Positions 1-6,356 of a stretch of 9,238 bases of DNA are shown one piece after another. Each line of letters starts with the position of its first letter. The first letter of the stretch is position 1. Origin of the DNA: a bacterium (GTDB lineage Bacteria; Fidelibacterota; Marinisomatia; Marinisomatales; JAHJCW01); contig JAUXHY010000027.1 in the NCBI GenBank assembly GCA_030621275.1, forward strand, positions 1-9,238, in the 5' to 3' direction. The notes below the pieces were generated by a model, which did no database searches, was not told the origin of the DNA, and was given only the letters and a program-made list of their open reading frames with translations. A program made the position numbers and the translations under genes.

Positions 1-48
1 ACCACCTAATGTCATGCGAAAAGGTGTTCTAGTTATTATCATTTATTA
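1..48. other. Short region downstream of KamA-like gene
   Basis: The 48 bases at the left edge follow the TGA stop of the KamA-like gene. They contain a short inverted repeat, CACCT (3-7) and AGGTG (22-26), with a 14-base loop. There is no T run in the expected place for a terminator on the minus strand, and the window ends before more can be judged. Confidence 0.25.
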
Positions 49-1188
49 TCACTTTTTATATAAAAATTTAGCTTTTGGTATATCATCCAACCAATAAGCG
101 TCGTTCTTGATTGGAAAATGATAAATATTACCAATCATATTAGGGTCACGAGCTTGGTGGTATTTTAAGTAGATATTTTGATTCCCATTAATATCATCAA
201 CACCAAGAATCTCAATTTTGCCGGTAAAATGAGTCATAATTAACTTAACACGTTTGGCTAATCCATTTAATCCTTTAGTCGCATTTAGAAATATTTCATT
301 AGTTTTTAATAAAGATATTCTAAAATGATTTGCTGCTTTTATAAATTTACATTGAAAATGATAATACGGAGTAATCCCTGATTCCGCTAAATTGTTAAAA
401 AGTGTTCTCAAAACACTTTCATCATCATTTATATTTTTTAACATGACTGATTGATTAGATAAAATAACACCGGTTTTTAATAATGCATCAGCTGCCTCTA
501 TTGCTGTGTTTGTTAATTCATTAGGATGATTAAAATGATTAACAATATAAATTCGTTTATCCGTTTCTGATACTTGTTTAAACAATTCTAATAAAGATGG
601 ATCGCTTAATATTCTACTTGGCAGAAAAGATAGTGCTCTTGATCCAAATCTTATTATTTTAATATGATCAAGTTCACGGATACCTAAAAGGAATTTTCGT
701 AATTGATTTGTTTTAATAATCAATGGATCGCCACCAGTAATTAATATATTATCTAACTTTTTTTGATCGGTTATATAATTCAATGCAAGATCGAGGTTTC
801 GCATAATTTCATCATTCTTAATATCAGGATTGAAAAGCCTCTTTCGAAAGCAATATCTGCAATAGGAAAAACATGCTGATACTGGAAGAATTAAAGCGGT
901 TGAGGGATATTTAGATTGTACTCCAACTTCTTTTGTACTTTCAGATTCTCCACTAACATCATGATAACCAGCTCTATCTAATTCATCTAATGAAGGCAAA
1001 ACAGATAATAGTAACGGATCTTTTGGATTGTTCCAATCAATCAGCTTTGCATAATGAGGTGTAATGGAAAAGGGAAATTCGTGGTGAATTTGTTTAATAT
1101 TTTCAAAATCTTCTGGACGTATGACTTCCATCTCTACTAACTGTTCAGGTTTGCGTATAGAACTTTTTAATTCATTTTGCCACTTCAT
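49..1188 (-). CDS. KamA-family radical SAM aminomutase-like protein
   Basis: A 379-residue member of the lysine 2,3-aminomutase fold family, expected to use a [4Fe-4S] cluster, S-adenosylmethionine and PLP to shift an amino group. The cluster motif is CFSYCRYC (Cys106, Cys110, Cys113), followed by FRKR with Arg115 where the aminomutase places a substrate-binding Arg. ITGGDPL (150-156) is the SAM-binding glycine block, and NHFNHPNELT (217-226) and NQSVMLKNINDD (245-256) are typical of the family. Lys324 in FTGK (321-324) is the likely PLP lysine, in a loop three residues shorter than the usual GGGGK. The two aspartates that bind the lysine side chain in the clostridial enzyme are absent: the first is Lys281 (FQCKF), the second falls at Thr319 or His320. 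The substrate is therefore probably not lysine. EpmB is another KamA relative but is shorter and acts on EF-P. The gene has an AAGGA site and lies 261 bases after the polysaccharide operon. Confidence 0.88.
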   Translation of the reverse strand: MKWQNELKSSIRKPEQLVEMEVIRPEDFENIKQIHHEFPFSITPHYAKLIDWNNPKDPLLLSVLPSLDELDRAGYHDVSGESESTKEVGVQSKYPSTALILPVSACFSYCRYCFRKRLFNPDIKNDEIMRNLDLALNYITDQKKLDNILITGGDPLIIKTNQLRKFLLGIRELDHIKIIRFGSRALSFLPSRILSDPSLLELFKQVSETDKRIYIVNHFNHPNELTNTAIEAADALLKTGVILSNQSVMLKNINDDESVLRTLFNNLAESGITPYYHFQCKFIKAANHFRISLLKTNEIFLNATKGLNGLAKRVKLIMTHFTGKIEILGVDDINGNQNIYLKYHQARDPNMIGNIYHFPIKNDAYWLDDIPKAKFLYKK

Positions 1189-1193
1189 ATTAT

Positions 1194-1198
1194 TCCTT
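1194..1198 (-). promoter_or_regulatory. Ribosome binding site of KamA-like gene
   Basis: AAGGA on the minus strand, five bases before the ATG at 1186-1188. It supports this start and is clearer than the leaders of most genes in the upstream operon. Confidence 0.55.
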
Positions 1199-1207
1199 AA
1201 TTAAATA

Positions 1208-1236
1208 AAAAATATTGTTCAAAATACAATATATTT
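1208..1236 (-). repeat. Imperfect inverted repeat followed by a T run
   Basis: Arms ATATTGT (1212-1218) and ACAATAT (1226-1232) around a 7-base loop; three further A:T pairs follow outside one A/A mismatch. On the minus strand the second arm runs into a stretch of six T, so the RNA could form a weak hairpin plus U-tract, about 20 bases before the KamA-like start. It could be a leader hairpin, a weak terminator of read-through from the upstream operon, or a binding site for a dimeric regulator. It has only two G:C pairs and may be chance. Confidence 0.35.
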
Positions 1237-1290
1237 GTGATTTAAATTGATACATATTTAGTTTTTTGTTGACTTTATTGTAAGCATATA

Positions 1291-1319
1291 ATTGTTTTGT
1301 ACTTGGATAATCTTGTCAA
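1291..1319 (-). promoter_or_regulatory. Possible sigma70-type promoter for KamA-like gene
   Basis: Minus strand: an exact TTGACA at 1314-1319, a 17-base spacer, and AACAAT at 1291-1296, which matches four of six positions of TATAAT including the second A and final T. Transcription would start near 1284 and leave a leader of about 95 bases. In such A/T-rich DNA chance matches are common, and if the host is one of the Bacteroidota its promoter consensus differs, so this is only a candidate. Confidence 0.27.
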
Positions 1320-1449
1320 ATGTGGATTATATTACAAACGCTAACAATAGAATGTTGTTTTATGGCATATCGTTTTGTAATTATCGTCTTAATACTTTAA
1401 CTTTTATAAATCAGAATTGCTGTAATTTTTGTTATAAATATTCCATAGT

Positions 1450-3171
1450 TTAAATAAATCGTTTTCCGTCAATTATTGTGATATCATTATTTAGTACAAT
1501 ATGATGAAGACCATCGGGATATTGACTTGTAATATTTGGAAACAATTCGCCAATGAAGATTTCTTTGTAATTTTCATAGGATAATTCCACAATTTCATAA
1601 AAAATGGTACTACCACCATAAGTTTTTGTACAGTTTTGAGCAGGACGAATTAATTTTCCATTATATTCAAAAATTGTACCGGCAGGTCTTGTCATTTTTG
1701 GAAATACCTTTACCGGATTATTTTTATGTGAAATCCAAGGTCCTTCTAAATTCTCAGAATAAAATAGATATAGTTTACTTGAATCGTTATCTTTCTGATT
1801 TGCAACAAACATCCACCACAGGTCATTATATCTAATTATTGTTGGATCAATCCCCGGAAAATCTTTTAATAAAGTTGTTTTTTTTGTCCATTTATCAGGG
1901 AATGATACAGCTTCATACAAAGCAACCTCTCCTGTAGAGTACTGCTCAGGAATACAATAATATTTACCTTCATATTCCAATATGAATGGATATGATAAAT
2001 GAAATTCAGTATCAATTACAGGTTTTACATTTGAGAAAGTTTGAAAGTCCTTAGTTTCTATATAAGAAATTCGTCCTTTTCCTTTCTTATAAGAGTAATC
2101 TTCAAAAAAAATGTATGCAGTATCATCTTTATTAATGAGAAACGGATCAGCATAAAATTGGTTAGAAGGGGATTCAATCCATTTGATTTCAAGAGGTTTC
2201 AATGAATTAATAAGAACTTTTACATTATTTTTAACGATACCAATTGCCCATAATTCACGTTTTTTATTTGGGTTTTTCTTAAAAATAGATTTTATTTTAT
2301 ACTTAATAATTATATAAAAATATTTAATTGTTTGCAAATTACTTGGAGCTTTGTAAATAGGTGCAGTACTAGTTTGTGATTTAATAAAAATACTATCATC
2401 TTGCTTGGTCAAAATATTCCGAAATACAATTGAAGGCCATTTGGTAGTTCCCCAGAATAACTTATTCTTGTTTTTGGTATATGATGAAAAATCAGTTTTG
2501 AATCGATTTTTATATAGTATAATACCATCATCTAGTCTGTCAGATAATTTTTGTAAAATTGCACCACTCCACTGATCTTCATTATAAATTTCCCAAAAAC
2601 CGGGAGGTCCACCACGATATTTTAGATAATCACCATGATGAAATGACCAAACACCGTAAGTTGGTACTTCTAATATTTCCCCTCGAATAATATTAAACCC
2701 AAATCGTAATATCATATCAAGTTTATATGATTTGACTTTATTAATATCAGATTCAGTAAAATATTGAGAATATTTTCCCCTTTTAGTAGTACGACAATAC
2801 ATCATATCAACATTAATTAATTCATCGCTTAGCGATATTTGTCGATCACAATCTGCTGTGTAGTGTTTGTTAACAAACTGTTCATATCTATTCCAGAGTG
2901 GAGTTCTAAGATTGCGTATAAATCGTCTATAGGTCATTAATGCAGGGCGAAGTACTTTTTTGATTATATTTTGACGTCGATTTTCGAAAATGATATTATT
3001 CCGAATCGGTTCAATTCTATCCGCATTGCCGATAAGCAGCTCTAATGAAACACTTTTAGTATTAAGTAGATGACGTATTGTTTCCGTTTCCCATGCGGAA
3101 AAATTGAGACCATTGCACATAATACCAATGCGTAATGTTTTATTTTTAGTTTTTTTAACTGTTGAAGTCAT
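1450..3171 (-). CDS. Formyltransferase-like domain fused to GINT1_N-like domain
   Basis: A 573-residue two-domain protein. Residues about 12-255 resemble the methionyl-tRNA/sugar N-formyltransferase fold: IGIMCNG (15-21), LDMILRFGFNII (151-162), then GVWSFHHGDYLKYRGGPPGFWE (173-194) and LSDRLDDG (209-216). Against the formyltransferase N-x-H ... D triad, His178 and Asp214 are kept, but the Asn position holds Ser176. A basic, aromatic linker (280-303) leads to a second domain (about 305-540) with FYADPFLI (339-346), IFFEDY (354-359), LSYPFILEYEGKYYCIPE (392-409), DPTIIRY (442-448) and RPAGTIFEYNGK (495-506). This resembles the beta-propeller-like N-terminal domain of plant GINT1 (glucosamine inositolphosphorylceramide transferase), a fold with strands like GH43/GH32 enzymes. 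A role in modifying a glycan, perhaps formylating an amino sugar, is inferred. No aminotransferase that would make an amino sugar is visible. No signal peptide or clear Shine-Dalgarno site. Confidence 0.8.
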   Translation of the reverse strand: MTSTVKKTKNKTLRIGIMCNGLNFSAWETETIRHLLNTKSVSLELLIGNADRIEPIRNNIIFENRRQNIIKKVLRPALMTYRRFIRNLRTPLWNRYEQFVNKHYTADCDRQISLSDELINVDMMYCRTTKRGKYSQYFTESDINKVKSYKLDMILRFGFNIIRGEILEVPTYGVWSFHHGDYLKYRGGPPGFWEIYNEDQWSGAILQKLSDRLDDGIILYKNRFKTDFSSYTKNKNKLFWGTTKWPSIVFRNILTKQDDSIFIKSQTSTAPIYKAPSNLQTIKYFYIIIKYKIKSIFKKNPNKKRELWAIGIVKNNVKVLINSLKPLEIKWIESPSNQFYADPFLINKDDTAYIFFEDYSYKKGKGRISYIETKDFQTFSNVKPVIDTEFHLSYPFILEYEGKYYCIPEQYSTGEVALYEAVSFPDKWTKKTTLLKDFPGIDPTIIRYNDLWWMFVANQKDNDSSKLYLFYSENLEGPWISHKNNPVKVFPKMTRPAGTIFEYNGKLIRPAQNCTKTYGGSTIFYEIVELSYENYKEIFIGELFPNITSQYPDGLHHIVLNNDITIIDGKRFI

Positions 3172-3228
3172 TAAAATGTTTTTTATAATTGTTCGATTCT
3201 ATTGAAATAATAAAGTTTCGACTATATT

Positions 3229-4560
3229 TCAACTTTCCTTCCCAATTCGTATATAATTAATATCGTTGTCATTCTCAAATGAATAAATATTCCAACCATC
3301 AAAAATGATCGGTTTCTTTTCCATCGTTTGTAAGAAATCTTGTTTTGATAAAGTTTTAAATTCTTGCCAGGGGGTTGCAATAAAACATATTTTAGCTCCG
3401 GAAAGACATTTTTTAGCTGAATTAGCAAAGTGAACTTTATCAAAATCGGTAATATCTTTTTTTGCTTCTTCCATTCCTGCCGGGTCGTAAATAGATAACT
3501 GAATATCTTCTTTAATCAATGCATTGATGATCGATATTGCAGCAGATTCCTCAACTAATTGTGTATCTGTTTTGTAAGACAATCCTAAAATAGATAATTT
3601 ATTTGTCTTATGCTCTTTCATCAATGCTAATAACTTATTGGGAATTCGTTCATTGCGGTGGTAATCATTAATCTGATCTGTTCTTACGGCTAATGGAGTA
3701 GTGCATCCAAATTTTTCAGCAGATTTCGCGAAAGCGCGATTATCTCTTGGGAAACACGGTCCTCCGTAACTTAAACCACCTTTTAGATATTTTCTGCCGA
3801 TTCGAGGATCGTCTCCGAGAGCATCTGTAACCTGATCAACATTTCCGCCGGGCATTTTTTCGCAAATTTCTGCTAAGGTATTAGCGAATGTTATTTTCAA
3901 AGTACAATATGAATTCAAGGCAATTTTTGTTAATTCCGCATTATAAAAATTCATTCTATGTGTATTGGGATTATTGTATATCAAATTACGATGAATATTT
4001 TCTAAGGTGTTACCGGCTTTTTTATCCGATTCTCCAATTAGTATCATTTCGGGGTTTAAAAAATCTCTCACAACACTACCGAGAGCAATAAAATCAGGAT
4101 TATAACATAGTCCAAAGTCTTCTGAACATTTTTTGCCGGAAGTTTTCTCTAAAAGATTTTGGATTAATTTCATATCTCCAGGTAAAACCGTACTAGTTAT
4201 AACTACGGTATGATAGGAATCTTTGCTACGCAAGATACTTCCAATTTCTGCTGCTACGGTTTCCACAAAATCGGTGGAAAAAGTACCGTCTTTAGTGCTT
4301 GGAGTAGGTACAATTACAAAACTAACGTCAGAATTTATCACAGCATGTTCAGTGTCGCTAGTAGCGGAAATATTATCTTTATATTTACTAATTAGTTCTT
4401 TTACACCCGGTTCGTAAATCGGAGATTCACCTTTATTTATAGTATCAACAGATAGTTTATTTACATCCATGCCAATTACTTGCCATCCTTTAGAGGCAAA
4501 ACAAGCAAGCATGGTACAGCCTAGTTTACCTAATCCAAAAACTGATAATTTTTCTTTCAT
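3229..4560 (-). CDS. UDP-glucose/GDP-mannose dehydrogenase family protein
   Basis: A 443-residue NAD-dependent four-electron dehydrogenase, most likely making a UDP-hexuronic acid such as UDP-glucuronate. It has the N-terminal Rossmann loop GLGKLG (9-14), the strand VIVPTPS (82-88), STVLPG (123-128), the substrate-proximal YNPDFIALGSVVRDFLNP (153-170), the central helix starting ELTKIALNSY (209-218), and the catalytic block YGGPCFPRDNRAF (265-277) with Cys269 as thiohemiacetal-forming nucleophile. The C-terminal domain follows with ILGLSYKTDT (324-333), YDP (358-360) and FDGWNIYS (420-427). The key residues look intact and the length is usual. The call as UDP-glucose 6-dehydrogenase is probable, but UDP-GlcNAc, UDP-ManNAc or GDP-mannose cannot be excluded by eye. 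A weak AGAAGAG lies upstream of the ATG. It sits 27 bases after the GT11 gene and 57 bases before the next gene. Confidence 0.92.
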   Translation of the reverse strand: MKEKLSVFGLGKLGCTMLACFASKGWQVIGMDVNKLSVDTINKGESPIYEPGVKELISKYKDNISATSDTEHAVINSDVSFVIVPTPSTKDGTFSTDFVETVAAEIGSILRSKDSYHTVVITSTVLPGDMKLIQNLLEKTSGKKCSEDFGLCYNPDFIALGSVVRDFLNPEMILIGESDKKAGNTLENIHRNLIYNNPNTHRMNFYNAELTKIALNSYCTLKITFANTLAEICEKMPGGNVDQVTDALGDDPRIGRKYLKGGLSYGGPCFPRDNRAFAKSAEKFGCTTPLAVRTDQINDYHRNERIPNKLLALMKEHKTNKLSILGLSYKTDTQLVEESAAISIINALIKEDIQLSIYDPAGMEEAKKDITDFDKVHFANSAKKCLSGAKICFIATPWQEFKTLSKQDFLQTMEKKPIIFDGWNIYSFENDNDINYIRIGKES

Positions 4561-4587
4561 TAATGTTCTCTTCTATATTTAATTTAT

Positions 4588-5502
4588 TTATTCTTCAATA
4601 TTTTCCAATATTCTCCAATCCTCAGGAATACGAATTATTGATTCATTTTTCTTAGTATCTCTATACCACCATTTTGGTGCTATAATAATTTTATCTTGAT
4701 AATTATTTAACCAAGCTGCCCACCAACTAAATGTACTATTGGCGATTATTTGATGTTTACAATTACACATCAGATTAAAATGTTCATAATCGGGACCGTC
4801 ATTATCGATAAAAGTTGTTGGTAGATCGAAATTATAATTATTTTTTACCCAATCAATATCATCAGAAAAGACAAATAATTCTGGTTTTTCAAGTTTTTCT
4901 TTCATGATGTTGATACTCTTAGTATAATATTTATACGTACTATATGGTTGTTCTGCTACAGCGGCCGGTCGGCTAAGTAAATCGCCTCTTCTAATATGAA
5001 TTGCAATACTAGTAGATTGTTCAATTTTATTGAAGAAAAATTCATTTTCAACAGATAAATTATTTTTTAAAGTGAATTCTTCTTTTAATAGATCACTATA
5101 TTTTTCAAATAGGTCATTTTTTTGCCAAAATCCGGAGATATAAACATTTTTCAGATATTGAATTTTATAGATATCAAATTCAGATTCGGTAATTGTGCTA
5201 TAAGAGAAATAGTTTAACACTGGGTATTTTTTAACCTTGTTTAAAATTGAATAGTTATTTAGTCTATATGATATACTTAAGTAAAGGGGATTAAGCAGAT
5301 TTTTTTTAACATTAAATTTATCTAATAAATAAGTTCTTTTCGTAGCGGCATCAGGATTGCTCTCTTCTTCAAATTTGTGATAGTTACGATACCAAGATAA
5401 ATCTAATTTAAAATTCCGGTTTAATTCTATTGAAAGAGATCGAGCGAAAGCGTATTGAAATAATTGGTTCCCTATTCCGCCTGTGATTCGAACAATGAGC
5501 AT
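4588..5502 (-). CDS. GT11-family glycosyltransferase (alpha-1,2-fucosyltransferase-like)
   Basis: A 304-residue inverting transferase of the alpha-1,2-fucosyltransferase family, expected to move a 6-deoxy-L-hexose or close analogue from its GDP form onto a glycan. The family hallmarks are complete: the N-terminal GGIGNQLFQYAFARSLS (8-24), YISGFWQ (121-127), HIRRGD (169-174, with the Arg implicated in GDP-sugar binding), LFVFSDDIDW (209-218) and NSTFSWWAAWLN (255-266). Length is normal for bacterial members and there is no signal peptide. The start has no Shine-Dalgarno site, only an A/T-rich 25-base gap after the methyltransferase. No GDP-mannose 4,6-dehydratase or GDP-fucose synthase is visible in the window, while a GDP-L-galactose-type epimerase lies two genes upstream, so L-galactose is a reasonable alternative donor. 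The family call is firm; the donor is inferred. Confidence 0.93.
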   Translation of the reverse strand: MLIVRITGGIGNQLFQYAFARSLSIELNRNFKLDLSWYRNYHKFEEESNPDAATKRTYLLDKFNVKKNLLNPLYLSISYRLNNYSILNKVKKYPVLNYFSYSTITESEFDIYKIQYLKNVYISGFWQKNDLFEKYSDLLKEEFTLKNNLSVENEFFFNKIEQSTSIAIHIRRGDLLSRPAAVAEQPYSTYKYYTKSINIMKEKLEKPELFVFSDDIDWVKNNYNFDLPTTFIDNDGPDYEHFNLMCNCKHQIIANSTFSWWAAWLNNYQDKIIIAPKWWYRDTKKNESIIRIPEDWRILENIEE

Positions 5503-5527
5503 TATAGTATATTAATTAAAAAGGAAT

Positions 5528-6352
5528 TTATTTTAATTTAGCAGTTGCGCAAAGATGCCAACCCAATGTTTTTTCCATCAATTGAAAAAGTGGTTTTGGT
5601 AGAATTCTAAAATACCATACCTTTTTATACTCGTATTTTTTGTATTCGGGTATTGAATATGGAAAGATATGGTCAACAAATATATTTTCAACAATAAGTC
5701 CCTTAAGAAAGTCATGAATAGTTTTTTTTGTGTAGGAATAAGTTACCGGGCTACCAGTTTGTGCTTCGGAATATTTAGCAATTAGTTGATCTTTTTTCCA
5801 AAATTGTCCTTTTCCATATTTAAATATTATCCACCAGGTTTTATAAGAATTTCTATTATAAGCCATTATTTTGAATACGCTATCTTTGTTCATATATTTT
5901 TTTAATTCGAAAATTGCTTTCTCAGGATAAGGAGTATGGTGTATGACTCCAAATGAATAGACTAGATCATAACTTTCAACCGGAACGGTTTTTGATAAAT
6001 TTTCTGCATCAGCATGGTAAAATTTAATTGGCAAATTAAATATTTCTGCCCGCTGTTTGGCGATTTTCAAGGATTCTTCGGAATATTCAATTGCCGTTAC
6101 ATGAGCACCTGCTCGTGCGAAGTTAATTGTATCTGTCCCAATCCCACAGCCAATTTCAAGGACTTTTTTACCTTTCCATTTTGAAAAATCAGCAAAACAT
6201 GGAATGTGCGGTTCTACAAAATATTTACGTACCTCAACATCATCAAAATATTCTTTACTACCAATTTCTCTTGGAGAATGTCGAATATTACAAGGTCGTG
6301 AGTTCCAATAGTTGCGTACCGTCTCTATTTCAATTTTTGAAAAATCTATCAT
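5528..6352 (-). CDS. Class I SAM-dependent methyltransferase
   Basis: A 274-residue cytoplasmic methyltransferase that probably methylates a sugar or glycan intermediate. Using the ATG at 6350-6352, motif I is VLEIGCGIGTD (64-74), an acidic residue ending the second strand is E89 (TAIEYS), and DLVYSFGVIHH (129-139) is the motif IV/V region of the Methyltransf_11/25 type. The N-terminal YWNSRPCNIRHS (15-26) looks like a conserved lid or substrate segment of a subfamily often seen in surface-polysaccharide clusters (from memory). I chose 6352 because it lies 4 bases after the epimerase stop. In-frame alternatives are ATG at 6370 and TTG at 6388, which would overlap the epimerase by 14 and 32 coding bases and add residues that look unconserved. 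An AAGGA at 6370-6374 is 17 bases from the chosen ATG, too far to decide. The C-terminal third, basic and aromatic, has no motif I recognise. Substrate unknown. Confidence 0.88.
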   Translation of the reverse strand: MIDFSKIEIETVRNYWNSRPCNIRHSPREIGSKEYFDDVEVRKYFVEPHIPCFADFSKWKGKKVLEIGCGIGTDTINFARAGAHVTAIEYSEESLKIAKQRAEIFNLPIKFYHADAENLSKTVPVESYDLVYSFGVIHHTPYPEKAIFELKKYMNKDSVFKIMAYNRNSYKTWWIIFKYGKGQFWKKDQLIAKYSEAQTGSPVTYSYTKKTIHDFLKGLIVENIFVDHIFPYSIPEYKKYEYKKVWYFRILPKPLFQLMEKTLGWHLCATAKLK

Positions 6353-6356
6353 TATT

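Larger units (their letters stand above)
1189..1449. other. Intergenic region between polysaccharide operon and KamA-like gene
   Basis: This 261-base stretch is the longest gap in the window and is strongly A/T-rich. I find no credible coding frame, RNA gene or G/C-rich terminator in it. It holds a possible promoter and an inverted repeat upstream of the KamA-like gene, listed separately. An exact TATAAT is also present on the minus strand at 1326-1331, without a matching -35 box. The gap suggests that the last gene may be expressed separately from the upstream seven. Confidence 0.6.

Noticed and set aside
1..30. CACCT/AGGTG inverted repeat as a terminator of the KamA-like gene.
   Set aside because: The stem is only 5 base pairs, the loop is 14 bases, and no T run follows on the transcribed strand.
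1326..1331. An exact TATAAT on the minus strand as a -10 box.
   Set aside because: No acceptable -35 sequence is found at 16-18 bases upstream, and such hexamers are expected by chance in DNA this A/T-rich.
3222..3443. A 73-codon frame on the minus strand overlapping the end of the dehydrogenase gene.
   Set aside because: It is a shifted reading of the dehydrogenase C-terminal region, whose own frame is intact through YDP and FDGWNIYS. There is no sign of a frameshift.
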